Shown piece after piece: positions 19,089-27,084 of a stretch of 32,373 nucleotides of DNA; position 1 is the first letter of the stretch; the number at the start of each line of letters is the position of its first letter. A model generated the notes under the pieces. That model was not told the DNA's origin, did no database searches, and saw nothing but the letters and a program-made list of their open reading frames with translations. This stretch comes from Paracoccaceae bacterium (GTDB lineage: Bacteria > Pseudomonadota > Alphaproteobacteria > Rhodobacterales > Rhodobacteraceae), in assembly GCA_030065075.1 (NCBI GenBank), contig JASJDQ010000026.1, positions 1-32,373 of the forward strand, in the 5' to 3' direction. Made by a program: the position numbers and the translations under genes.

Positions 19089-19534
19089 GCCAACTGTTGC
19101 ACCTTGCCACCCTCGACGATCTCGACCGTCTGGAGCAGATGGTCGACGCCTATCACAGCTTCGAAGGCATCCAGACCGATGCCGAGGGACGGCGCGCGGC
19201 GCTTGAACCGTTGCTCGACGGCAGCCCCCATGGCGCGATCTGGATGATCGGTCCCAAGATGGCACCGGTTGGCTACATCGCCGTCAGCTTCGGCTGGTCC
19301 ATCGAGCTGGGCGGCATGGACGCCATGATTGATGAGTTCTGGATCCGTGAAGCCGTACGCGGCCGTGGCATGGGCACCGAAGCCTTGGCGGCATTGCAAA
19401 AGGCGCTGCGCGAGGCGGGCGTGCACGCCATCAGCCTTGAAATCGCGCCTGGCAATTCCACTGCAGAGCGGCTTTACCTGCGATCTGGTTTTCAGGCGCG
19501 TGGGTTTCACCTGATGGCATGGCGCCCTAAGTGA
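19085..19534 (+). CDS. GNAT family N-acetyltransferase
   Basis: A 149-aa protein with the GNAT fold. The acetyl-CoA motif A is seen in [20 protein letters not shown] (R-G-x-G-x-G/A type pyrophosphate loop). It is followed by the helix [11 protein letters not shown] and by motif [20 protein letters not shown], with the typical YxxxGF end. The ATG at 19085 overlaps the previous stop; an upstream in-frame alternative adds only four residues. The substrate is unknown. The stop leads directly into the SelO gene. Confidence 0.9.
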   Translation: MSQLLHLATLDDLDRLEQMVDAYHSFEGIQTDAEGRRAALEPLLDGSPHGAIWMIGPKMAPVGYIAVSFGWSIELGGMDAMIDEFWIREAVRGRGMGTEALAALQKALREAGVHAISLEIAPGNSTAERLYLRSGFQARGFHLMAWRPK

Positions 19535-19539
19535 AGCCC

Positions 19540-20964
19540 ATGGCCTTGGATCTGCCCTTTGACAACAGTTACGCCCGCCTACCGGACCAGTTCTTTACCC
19601 GGTTGGCGCCGACCCCTGTCGCAAAACCGTCTTTGATCGCGTTTAACCGCCTTTTGGCGAAACGCCTCGGTCTGGATGCCGACAGCCTTTCGTCGGACGA
19701 GGGGACCGCTGCCCTTGCGGGTAACGGCGTCCCGAATGGCGCGGAACCCTTGGCCCAGGCATATGCGGGCCATCAATTCGGGAACTTCGTGCCGCAGCTG
19801 GGCGACGGACGAGCCATCTTGTTGGGCGAAGTCGTGGCCCCGGACGGCGCGCGTTTCGACGTACAACTCAAGGGGTCGGGCCCCACGCCCTATAGCCGGA
19901 TGGGGGACGGGCGCGCCTGGCTGGGCCCCGTCTTGCGGGAGTACATCGTCTCGGAAGCGATGGCCGCGCTCGGCATTCCCACGACACGGGCTCTGGCGGC
20001 AGTGGCCACGGGCGAAATCGTTCTGCGCGAAGTCCCCCTGCCCGGCGCCGTTCTGACCCGCGTCGCCGCAAGCCACATCCGCGTCGGCACCTTCCAGTAT
20101 TTCGCCGCCCGCGATGACAGGGACGCGCTTCGGGCCCTTGTCGCGCATGCCATTGAACGCCACGACGCCGATGCCGAAGACGCGCTTGGATTGCTCGCAG
20201 GCGTGATCCAGCGCCAGGCCGATCTGATTGCGCGCTGGATGGGTGTGGGTTTCGTTCACGGCGTGATGAACACCGACAACATGACCATTTCGGGCGAAAC
20301 CATCGACTATGGCCCCTGCGCCTATCTGGACACGTACCACCCACTCATGGTCTTTTCCTCGATCGACCGGAACGGGCGCTATGCCTTTGGCCGCCAACCC
20401 GATATTGCCATGTGGAACCTCGCCCAACTTGCCATGGCGCTCTTGCCGCTCATCGACGACAGCAAGGCGGCGCAAGCCGAACTCGACCGTTTCCCCGAAC
20501 TCTTTCGCGCCGCATGGTCGAAGACGTTCCGCGCCAAGCTTGGGCTCGAAACCGTAGAGGATGGAGACGACGAACTGATCCATGACCTGCTGCACCGAAT
20601 GGCCGAGAACCGGGCGGATTTCACGAACACGTTCCGGGCGTTGGGTACGGAAGTCGCCCGCGACGAATTTCTTGATCCCGCCGCATACGACGAATGGCAT
20701 ACGAAGTGGAACGAGAGATTAAGCATCGAAAATAATAGCTTAAAGATCGCTCTTAACGCTGTCCGGTCGGTTAACCCCGCAGTGATTCCACGCACGCACC
20801 GCATCGAAGAGGCCATCCAGGCCGCTGTCACTGGCGACTACCGCCCGTTCGAGCGTCTGCACGCCGCATTGGCAACGCCGTTCGAGCTTTCGGACAGTAA
20901 CGCCGACCTTGCGCGAGCCCCCACGAAGGACGAAATCGTCCCTCAGACATTCTGCGGAACCTGA
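19540..20964 (+). CDS. selO: SelO (YdiU) protein adenylyltransferase, Cys form
   Basis: A 474-aa pseudokinase-fold enzyme of the SelO/UPF0061 family, which transfers AMP to protein Ser/Thr/Tyr and has been tied to redox stress. Motifs: [78 protein letters not shown]. Cys260 (in YGPCAYLD) and Cys472, third from the end (FCGT), match the positions of the Cys pair known in E. coli SelO (C272, C476); the latter is Sec in animals. The start is either this ATG or a GTG nine bases upstream at 19531, which overlaps the GNAT stop. Confidence 0.94.
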   Translation: MALDLPFDNSYARLPDQFFTRLAPTPVAKPSLIAFNRLLAKRLGLDADSLSSDEGTAALAGNGVPNGAEPLAQAYAGHQFGNFVPQLGDGRAILLGEVVAPDGARFDVQLKGSGPTPYSRMGDGRAWLGPVLREYIVSEAMAALGIPTTRALAAVATGEIVLREVPLPGAVLTRVAASHIRVGTFQYFAARDDRDALRALVAHAIERHDADAEDALGLLAGVIQRQADLIARWMGVGFVHGVMNTDNMTISGETIDYGPCAYLDTYHPLMVFSSIDRNGRYAFGRQPDIAMWNLAQLAMALLPLIDDSKAAQAELDRFPELFRAAWSKTFRAKLGLETVEDGDDELIHDLLHRMAENRADFTNTFRALGTEVARDEFLDPAAYDEWHTKWNERLSIENNSLKIALNAVRSVNPAVIPRTHRIEEAIQAAVTGDYRPFERLHAALATPFELSDSNADLARAPTKDEIVPQTFCGT

Positions 20965-21025
20965 CCCGAGCGCCCCTTTCGAATTGTGTCGGGAAGATGG
21001 CGTGGGGCGCACATTGATCTCACGA

Positions 21026-21089
21026 TCGACAATGGTTCTCCACAAAAGCGACCGATTGTTTCGACAATTTACCTAAAAACGGGTGTAAC
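21026..21089 (+). promoter_or_regulatory. Candidate promoter and operator of the kinase operon
   Basis: TCGACA (21061-21066, 5 of 6 to the -35 consensus) is followed after 17 bases by TGTAAC (21084-21089, 4 of 6 to -10). An octamer TCGACAAT occurs twice as a direct repeat (21026-21033 and 21061-21068, 35 bases apart). A small hairpin ATTGT-TTCG-ACAAT (21055-21068) overlaps the -35. The start codon lies only 18 bases after the -10, so the leader would be very short. Pattern match only. Confidence 0.4.
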
Positions 21090-21107
21090 TCATTTGAGGT
21101 CAGGACA

Positions 21108-23393
21108 ATGAGCCTGGAAGAATCTGCGTTGAGCTTCGAGGACGAGGAATTCGTCGACGAGCTGAAGCCAGACACGAAACTTATGCATGGTCAGTACACC
21201 ATCGAAGGCTTTCTGGCTGCCGGTGGGTTTGGCATCACCTATCTTGCTCGCGACAGCCTGAGCCGCCGTGTCGTGATCAAGGAATGCTTCCCCGGCAACT
21301 TCTGCCGTCGCCGCAACAGTTCCGTCATGCCGCGGTCGCGCGCGCATCAGAACGAGCTGAAGTCGATCGTCCGCCTCTTCTCGCAAGAGGCGATGAACTT
21401 GGCCAAAGCCAATCATCCGAACATCGTCGGCGTGCACCAGGTTTTCGAGGAAAACAACACCGCCTATATGGCGCTGGACTTCGTTCAGGGTCGCGATCTG
21501 CTTGAGATCCTGCAAGACGACCGCGACAGCCTGACACCTGAGATCGTGACCGGTTACCTGACTAAGGTGCTCGATGCGATCAAGCACATCCACTCTCAGG
21601 GGATGCTGCACCGCGACATCTCGCCTGACAACATCATCATCAACGAGCGTGGCGAGCCCATTCTGATCGACTTTGGCGCCGCACGCGAAGATACATCGAA
21701 CGAGAATGTGACCCGCATGCTGTCGGCGCTGCGTGTCGTCAAGGATGGCTACAGCCCCCAGGAATTCTATATTGCAGGCAGCGAGCAGACGCCGTCCTGC
21801 GACCTCTATTCGCTGGCCGCCAGCTTCTATCACATCGCTACAGGCGAACTTCCCCCGGATAGCCAGGTGCGGCTGTCAGCCTTTGCCGCAGGTGACGATG
21901 ACCCTTACGTGTCTTTGGGAAAGAAAACAGGCGGTTACTCGCGAAACTTTGTGACGGCGCTGGACAAGGCGATGGCGGTCTTGCCGCGAAGCCGGATGCA
22001 CAGTGCGGACGAGTGGCTCACGCATCTGGAGCATGGTGCAGGAAGCAACGTCGAAACGCGTGTGCTGGACGATGATCTTGCAGAGGTGAAATCCAAGGAA
22101 AAGAAGTCAGCCCTGCCGCTTCTGTTGGGCACCACCACATTGGCCGCGGTGGTTGGCGCTGGCGTCTTCTTCATGTCGTCGAACGGCGAAGACCCCCTGT
22201 CCGCCACCACTGCGTCCAACGAGGCTGTGACGAGGGCGGAACCTGCCATTACTCCGTCGCCGGAACAGACACCCGAAATCGCGGCGACGATTGCCCCGAC
22301 GCCCGTTGTTCCCGATCTCTCACCCCCAGAGGTTGAACTGTCGGCGCCCGTTGATGTGGCGGATACACCTGCAGAGGCTGCGGCACCGGAGGCTCCCGCG
22401 GCACCCTTTGTGCCTGATCCTATCGAGGAAGACACGGCAGCGCTCGCCCTGCCCACCATTGACCCGGCCCCGGCGGCGCCTGTTGACGCCGAGCAAATTC
22501 TGGCAGGTGTCGGCGACGTTGCCACAGACGTGGCCGTCCTCGCTACGCCTGGCGAAAGCGATCCAATGATGTCAGTTGACCTGCCGGCACTTGCGGCAGC
22601 TTCGCGGGTCGCTCCACCGGGCAACCTTGGCATTGTCGCGACGGATCTGGCGTTTTCGCCGCCAGTGATCGACACGGTTGCCCCGGAAACTGCCGAGCCA
22701 GAGGCGACAAGCACGCTTGCCGGATGGTCAGCGAGGGAATTCTTCCTGAACCAGTCAAAACCCGAGCAAGCCGCCGCACCAGCGGCCGCAGCGCCTCGGT
22801 CGCAACCCAGTGCATCCGCCCCCCAAGCGGCCCCCACAGAAGCACCAGAGAACACCGCCGCAATTACGCGCTTTGTTCCTGTTCTGCCGTTTGTCCTTTC
22901 GGACGCAACGCCCGGCCAGATTGTCGCCGTGTCCGTCGACGCTCCGAACTGGCTGGCCTCGGATGCGCGCATCGTTTCCATCAACGGGCAAGCAGTCTCG
23001 TCGAACGAGGCGATCTCTGAGCGGCTGACGGAACTGGCCGCAAATGGAAGCGACAGCAGCTTCGACGCCGTGATCGGGCTGGCCGGCGTCGCGGCCAACC
23101 AGACGCTGACCATCGCCAAAGAGAAGCATACCTTGCTCTTGAACGGCCTGAAGTTTGCCGCACGCCCGAACGGATCGGGATGGACAACCGAAGTCGTCGA
23201 GGCTCCAAGCGGCTCGAACTTCCGCGTTGGCGACGTGCTGGTGTCCTATGTCGCAACTTGGGAAGCGCTCGATGGACCCAATACGCTGCAAACCATCTTG
23301 GAGCGAGAACGCGAATCCGGAAAATCCAGTTTGAGCTTCGCCGTGCAGCGCGACGGCGAGATTTGGATCGAAGCCTTTAGCGTCGCGTCCTGA
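21108..23393 (+). CDS. Membrane-anchored Ser/Thr protein kinase with C-terminal PDZ-like region
   Basis: A 761-aa Hanks-type kinase. The N-terminal catalytic domain (about 29-310) has the Gly loop LAAGGFGITYLARD, Lys58 in VVIKE, His168-Arg169-Asp170 in HRDISPDNIII and DFG at 188-190; the usual Lys after HRD is Ser (HRDISPDN), as in a known kinase subgroup. A single membrane helix lies at about 336-357 (LPLLLGTTTLAAVVGAGVFF). A Pro/Ala/Glu-rich linker (about 365-585) then leads to a PDZ-like C-terminal region, with a strand-loop VLPFVLSDATPGQIV and DARIVSINGQAVSSNEAISE, about 590-761. With the kinase inside, the tail is periplasmic. It is the first gene of the operon with FHA, PP2C and the degenerate GTPase; the start has an AGGTCAGG ribosome-binding stretch. 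Confidence 0.92.
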   Translation: MSLEESALSFEDEEFVDELKPDTKLMHGQYTIEGFLAAGGFGITYLARDSLSRRVVIKECFPGNFCRRRNSSVMPRSRAHQNELKSIVRLFSQEAMNLAKANHPNIVGVHQVFEENNTAYMALDFVQGRDLLEILQDDRDSLTPEIVTGYLTKVLDAIKHIHSQGMLHRDISPDNIIINERGEPILIDFGAAREDTSNENVTRMLSALRVVKDGYSPQEFYIAGSEQTPSCDLYSLAASFYHIATGELPPDSQVRLSAFAAGDDDPYVSLGKKTGGYSRNFVTALDKAMAVLPRSRMHSADEWLTHLEHGAGSNVETRVLDDDLAEVKSKEKKSALPLLLGTTTLAAVVGAGVFFMSSNGEDPLSATTASNEAVTRAEPAITPSPEQTPEIAATIAPTPVVPDLSPPEVELSAPVDVADTPAEAAAPEAPAAPFVPDPIEEDTAALALPTIDPAPAAPVDAEQILAGVGDVATDVAVLATPGESDPMMSVDLPALAAASRVAPPGNLGIVATDLAFSPPVIDTVAPETAEPEATSTLAGWSAREFFLNQSKPEQAAAPAAAAPRSQPSASAPQAAPTEAPENTAAITRFVPVLPFVLSDATPGQIVAVSVDAPNWLASDARIVSINGQAVSSNEAISERLTELAANGSDSSFDAVIGLAGVAANQTLTIAKEKHTLLLNGLKFAARPNGSGWTTEVVEAPSGSNFRVGDVLVSYVATWEALDGPNTLQTILERERESGKSSLSFAVQRDGEIWIEAFSVAS

Positions 23394-23431
23394 CGGGCGC
23401 GGCCAATTGAAAAGGAAAGGGAGAAAGCCCC

Positions 23432-24064
23432 GTGTTTCTTTTTGGAAAGAAGAAAAGCAAAGCAATAGAAACGCAACAGGCGGCAGCGGCTCAGGACATG
23501 TCTTCCGTACCAAGCCCGACGCAGCCACCGGTTTCCGGTGATGGCGAACCGGTTTTGCGCAAGCGTCGCCGCCCGACGAACTCGAACAAGACGCGGCTGA
23601 TGGGTTTCGACACGTCCGACGGGCGTGTGACCGATCTCTTTGGCGACGACAAGGCGACAACGGACACGGGTCGCTTCCAGTTTCCCGTGGGCCTCGTCAT
23701 GGTGGTCAAGGGGCCCGGATTTGGCGAATGCTTCGCGATCCAGCCTGGCATGAGCCAGATCGGTCGCGGCGAAGGACAAGCCATTCAGCTCGACTTCGGT
23801 GACATGGCCATCTCGCGCGAGAACCACGCGGCCATCGTCTATGACCCCAAAGAGCACAGCTTCCTTCTTGGGCACGGCGGCAAGTCGAACCTTGTGCGTC
23901 TGAACGGAAAACCCGTCGTCAGCACGAATGATCTCGCGAACGGCGATGAGATTGAAATCGGCGAGACACGGCTTCGCTTCGTCGCGCTTTGCTCGAAGGA
24001 TTTCAACTGGGAAGAGGCCAAGGCCGAAGAAGGGACTGACGACGATGATGTGGAGATTGCCTGA
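23432..24064 (+). CDS. FHA domain protein
   Basis: A 210-aa soluble phosphothreonine-binding adaptor. The GTG start is supported by GGGAG eight bases upstream. Residues 1-80 are low-complexity with a basic patch (LRKRRRP) and a segment NKTRLMGFDTSDGRVTDLF that has several Thr/Ser and may be a kinase target (inference). The FHA core at about 108-190 has all expected residues: GR (111-112), Ser128, His132, Asn158 and NGDEIEIGETRLRF. An acidic tail ends the protein. It follows the kinase by 38 bases and overlaps the phosphatase gene by 20 bases, so it most likely binds phosphorylated partners in the same pathway. Confidence 0.93.
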   Translation: MFLFGKKKSKAIETQQAAAAQDMSSVPSPTQPPVSGDGEPVLRKRRRPTNSNKTRLMGFDTSDGRVTDLFGDDKATTDTGRFQFPVGLVMVVKGPGFGECFAIQPGMSQIGRGEGQAIQLDFGDMAISRENHAAIVYDPKEHSFLLGHGGKSNLVRLNGKPVVSTNDLANGDEIEIGETRLRFVALCSKDFNWEEAKAEEGTDDDDVEIA

Positions 24065-24989
24065 GCCGCGCTTCGACGTCGCCTCTGCCCTTGATCGCGG
24101 TGGTCGTGATTACCAGGAAGACACACTTGTTTCCGACTTCGCCGTGGGCGACGACTGCGGGATCGTCGTTCTTGCCGATGGTATGGGCGGGCATTCCGCC
24201 GGGGACGTCGCCGCCAAAACGGTCGTGACCGAGGTCTACAGCGAGCTCAAGTTCAACAGCGACCTGTTCTTTGATCACGCCAGCCACCTGCCGAAGCTCA
24301 TGCAAAGTGCCATCGACAGTGCAAACGACTGCGTCCGCGAAGCCGCGGTTCAGAACACGGAAGCACGTGGCATGGGATCAACCGTCGTTGCCGCGGTTTT
24401 CGCTGGCACACGGATGTACTGGAGCTCGGTTGGCGATAGCCCCCTCTATCACTTCCGTGCCGGCAAGATCGTCCAGGTGAACGAAGACCATTCGATGGCG
24501 CCGCAAATCGACGCCTTGGTGGCCGCCGGTTCCATTAAGCCCGAAGATGCCAAGACCCATCCGGATCGCAACTGCCTGACCTCCGCCGTGGCAGGCGGCA
24601 AAATCGCGAGGATTGACAACCGTGGCGAGGCTCTGGACCTGAAACCCGGTGATGTCGTGGTGGCTTCCAGCGACGGTCTGCAATTTCTGGAAGACCGGAC
24701 GATTGCTCGGATCATTTCGCGCAACAAACGCAAACCAAGCGCCGACATCGCAAACGCACTGCTACAAGCGGTGAAGGCGCTCGATCACCCGGAACAGGAC
24801 AACATCTCTTTCTCGGTGATCAAGGTCCGCCACGACAAGCCAGTCATCCGACCACAACGGCGCAGCAATGTCACCGAGATCGATTTCCATTCCACGCGGC
24901 TGACGGAAGACGCGGCGATTACCGAGACGCCGGTCGAACTGGAAACTGATCGGGACGCGGCAGTCGCGAAAACCGCAACAGGTCACTAA
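24045..24989 (+). CDS. PP2C family Ser/Thr protein phosphatase
   Basis: A 314-aa metal-dependent phosphatase that probably reverses the upstream kinase. Motifs: DRGGRDYQEDTL (Asp26), VLADGMGGHSAGDVAA with Asp45, GMGSTVVAAVF, WSSVGDSPLYHFR, LTSAVAGG, VVASSDGLQFLED with Asp210, and HPEQDNISFSVIKV with Asp252. All metal-ligand aspartates are present, so it should be active. The start MMWRLPEPRFD lies inside the FHA gene; longer in-frame extensions to 23928 are shadows of it. The C-terminal 60 residues are variable and acidic. No membrane helix, so it is cytoplasmic. Confidence 0.94.
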   Translation: MMWRLPEPRFDVASALDRGGRDYQEDTLVSDFAVGDDCGIVVLADGMGGHSAGDVAAKTVVTEVYSELKFNSDLFFDHASHLPKLMQSAIDSANDCVREAAVQNTEARGMGSTVVAAVFAGTRMYWSSVGDSPLYHFRAGKIVQVNEDHSMAPQIDALVAAGSIKPEDAKTHPDRNCLTSAVAGGKIARIDNRGEALDLKPGDVVVASSDGLQFLEDRTIARIISRNKRKPSADIANALLQAVKALDHPEQDNISFSVIKVRHDKPVIRPQRRSNVTEIDFHSTRLTEDAAITETPVELETDRDAAVAKTATGH

Positions 24990-24993
24990 GAAC

Positions 24994-26109
24994 ATGCCGG
25001 ACGAACAGAAGATACAGGACACAGCACTCCGTTTGAGGCACCTCATGGAGGTTGCTGATTTTGATGACGGCGATCGCGCGTTGGCGGAACAGTCCTTGCG
25101 GCGGCTCGAACAACCGCTGCGCCTGACCGTTTTTGGCACCGATCCCAGACACGCCATTTCGCTGCTCAACCTGATGATTGGTCAGCCTGTGATGCCGTCA
25201 TCGCTTCCGCGCGCGCGCGCCACGTTTCTTCATGGCGAAGAGTCGCACGCGCGCCTGACGTTCCAGGATGGAACCCGAAAACGTCTTGAAGGGTCCGAGT
25301 TCCGCAAGTTGTTCGACGGAAATCCGGCCTGGGTGCGGGTTCACGTCGATTTGCCGGTGCTCAGAAAGATCTCGTTAATGGTTGCCACCGACCGAAACCC
25401 CAACGCGCTTTGCGCGGACATCGAAAGAACGCTCTATTCGACCGATTTTGCCCTTTGGGCCGGGGACGAACTATGCACGCCTGTTCACCAAGCGTGGCGC
25501 AGCGTCCCAGACAGGCTGCGCGACCACAGTTATTTGGTGCTCTCGCCTGCCATGGATGATGGAAGCTGGACGACCATCCGTGGCGAGTTCGTCGATGTCC
25601 TGACTGTCGATCCCCGTCGCGCACAAGAAGCCAAGGCTCGGGAAGACGGCGTCGACAAGGCCGCCTTCAAAGCTGCCGGCGGCACGGAGTTGGTCGCGAC
25701 AATAAAGAAGGAAATTGACCTTCTTGTTCAATCTGCCCTCGACGCTGCCGAGGTTCTTTTGCTGCGCCATGCCTCCGACGCCGATGCCGAGGGGAAAGAG
25801 AGCGTCGCGGAAGAAACACCTGATCCAGGTCAATTCGACACGACGACGCCTCCACCAGAGGACGTTTTGCCTTCAACTCACGGCACGCGCCGGGAGAAAG
25901 CCTTTTCCGTGCCACTCGGAAAAGTCGCATCGCGCTCGCGAATGCTGGAAAGCCGGTCGCAGGATGGGTCAACTCAGATAACGAAGCATACCGTTGCGAA
26001 GGCTATGAAGAACATGCCGAGGTCGCGTCAGGTCTCGAAAACGGGCCCAAAACCACGGGTCAAGTCGCGCAAAAGCCGCCCGGCAACGCCTTGGTCACTT
26101 GACCTTTGA
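24994..26109 (+). CDS. Degenerate dynamin-like GTPase (pseudo-GTPase)
   Basis: A 371-aa protein. Residues 43-64 read RLTVFGTDPRHAISLLNLMI; this lines up with the bacterial dynamin G1 segment (xVxGxFSSGKSTLLNALLG), where Gly48, Ser56 and LLN are kept but the G-K-S of the P-loop is H53-A54-I55. The following SSLPRARATFLHGEES and ARLTFQDGTRKRLEG match the switch I and post-switch strands (normally PTTA..). The DTPG (G3) site is ATDRNP at about 131-136. Nucleotide binding is therefore doubtful. A helical middle (about 215-255) and a long disordered basic C-terminus (KPRVKSRKSRPATP) follow. It starts 4 bases after the phosphatase gene. The dynamin link was made by eye, at moderate certainty. Confidence 0.75.
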   Translation: MPDEQKIQDTALRLRHLMEVADFDDGDRALAEQSLRRLEQPLRLTVFGTDPRHAISLLNLMIGQPVMPSSLPRARATFLHGEESHARLTFQDGTRKRLEGSEFRKLFDGNPAWVRVHVDLPVLRKISLMVATDRNPNALCADIERTLYSTDFALWAGDELCTPVHQAWRSVPDRLRDHSYLVLSPAMDDGSWTTIRGEFVDVLTVDPRRAQEAKAREDGVDKAAFKAAGGTELVATIKKEIDLLVQSALDAAEVLLLRHASDADAEGKESVAEETPDPGQFDTTTPPPEDVLPSTHGTRREKAFSVPLGKVASRSRMLESRSQDGSTQITKHTVAKAMKNMPRSRQVSKTGPKPRVKSRKSRPATPWSLDL

Positions 26110-26114
26110 GTTGA

Positions 26115-26681
26115 CTAGATCGCGTCCTTGTCCCGAAGGATCTCTTCGGCCTTGGCAGAGTCTTCTGCTTCGGCCACCCTCCTTTGACACGCCAGCATCG
26201 AAGCGACCGCTTCCTCTGCACCTGACAAGATGAGATGTGCCAACTCGGCCCCCTCATGCGAGATTCGCACAGAACCCATGTCGGCAAATTCTCTCATGAA
26301 GTGCGACGCCTGCTGATCGGCAAAAGGGACCGAAAGGACAAGGCTGGGCAGGATGCCGTTCCAGACATGCCCCTCGGCCAGCCCTTCCCATGGATTTTGA
26401 TCGCCAAAGGCGACTTCCATCCCATAGGTCTGCCCCGTTTCCAGTGACTCCCACCCCATGTTTGCGACGATGAATTGCACATTCTGCTGCGTCGCATTGA
26501 ACTGCACGCGCAGATATATGTCGTTTTCAAATCCAGAGATTATGAAGCAGGAATTATCGATCGTTCGATCAATGGCGACATTCCAGCCCTCGATGTCTTC
26601 TTCCCAGGTCACGGTGTCCTGAGCCATGGCCCAACCGGCCGAAAACGATACATACGCAGCACAGAAAGCAATCTTCAACAT
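26115..26681 (-). CDS. Exported protein of unknown function
   Basis: A 188-aa protein with a classic signal peptide (MLKIAFCAAYVSFSAGWAMA, cut likely before QDTVTW). The mature part has a W-x-V-x-D....C pattern near the start (WNVAIDRTIDNSCFIISGFE) and a late Cys (MLACQRRV). Between them are alternating strands (YLRVQF; NVQFIVANMGWESLETG; YGMEVAFGDQNPWEG). A family with this plan, two conserved Cys and a G-W-x-S-L-x-x-G core, is common as a hypothetical in alphaproteobacteria; I have no name or function for it. The AGGGG ribosome-binding site fits the start. It converges on the pseudo-GTPase gene with only 5 bases between stops. Confidence 0.82.
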   Translation of the reverse strand: MLKIAFCAAYVSFSAGWAMAQDTVTWEEDIEGWNVAIDRTIDNSCFIISGFENDIYLRVQFNATQQNVQFIVANMGWESLETGQTYGMEVAFGDQNPWEGLAEGHVWNGILPSLVLSVPFADQQASHFMREFADMGSVRISHEGAELAHLILSGAEEAVASMLACQRRVAEAEDSAKAEEILRDKDAI

Positions 26682-27084
26682 ACCAAAGCCCCTATTACCA
26701 AACCCGTGCTACCACAGTTTTGGCACATTGTTCCCCACGTCGAAGACACACTCTGTTTCCTCATGTTGAGAGAAACGGTTGTAGACGCCAGGCTCAGCCA
26801 AGGACCATGTCCCCAAAATATTGAAATAACTAGATATTATGCGATGACTTCTTCAATGAGGGCAGGATTCAACCCGCATCAGCCGTTACAGGAAAGGGTC
26901 AGCACGCGCTGTGAGCAAAAATTCTGGAAGATCGTAAATAAAATCCACTTTTGAACACAATTTCCTCCAAATCACCCGCTTTGTTTCCATCACAAATCTT
27001 GGATGGAACCAGAACGCAAACTGTCCATTGAAAAGAAAAACTGGGCTGTGCGTTTCATGGTTATACAAAATTGGAGTGGAACTC
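26682..27084. other. AT-richer divergent regulatory region
   Basis: This 403-base gap lies between the exported 188-aa gene and the PstS-OmpA gene, which diverge. It is clearly richer in A and T than the genes around it (for example 26815-26850 and 26930-26970). An inverted repeat TTCCATC (26985-26991) / GATGGAA (27002-27008) with a 10-base loop lies 77 bases before the likely start at 27085. No believable coding frame was seen; the open plus frame over 26475-26954 is antisense to the exported gene. It probably holds two promoters. Confidence 0.5.
26985..27008. repeat. Inverted repeat upstream of the PstS-OmpA gene
   Basis: A 7-bp perfect stem, TTCCATC and GATGGAA, around a 10-base loop. The size and placement would suit a dimeric regulator binding site or a leader hairpin, but the sequence alone does not say which. 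There is no T run after it. Confidence 0.4.

Noticed and set aside
22195-22860. DNA tandem repeats in the kinase linker
   Set aside because: The region is biased in composition (Pro, Ala, Thr, Glu) but no regular repeat unit could be seen.
21935-23119. 394-codon minus-strand frame opposite the kinase linker
   Set aside because: Ser/Ala/Gly-rich shadow created by the biased Pro/Ala codons of the kinase linker.
21108-26109. Type VI secretion locus
   Set aside because: Kinase, FHA and PP2C fit such loci, but no tss, hcp, vgrG or clpV gene is in the window; only a regulator-like set is seen.
26475-26954. Open plus-strand frame across the exported 188-aa gene and the AT-rich gap
   Set aside because: Half of it is antisense to the exported gene and the rest is low-complexity intergenic sequence without a ribosome-binding site.
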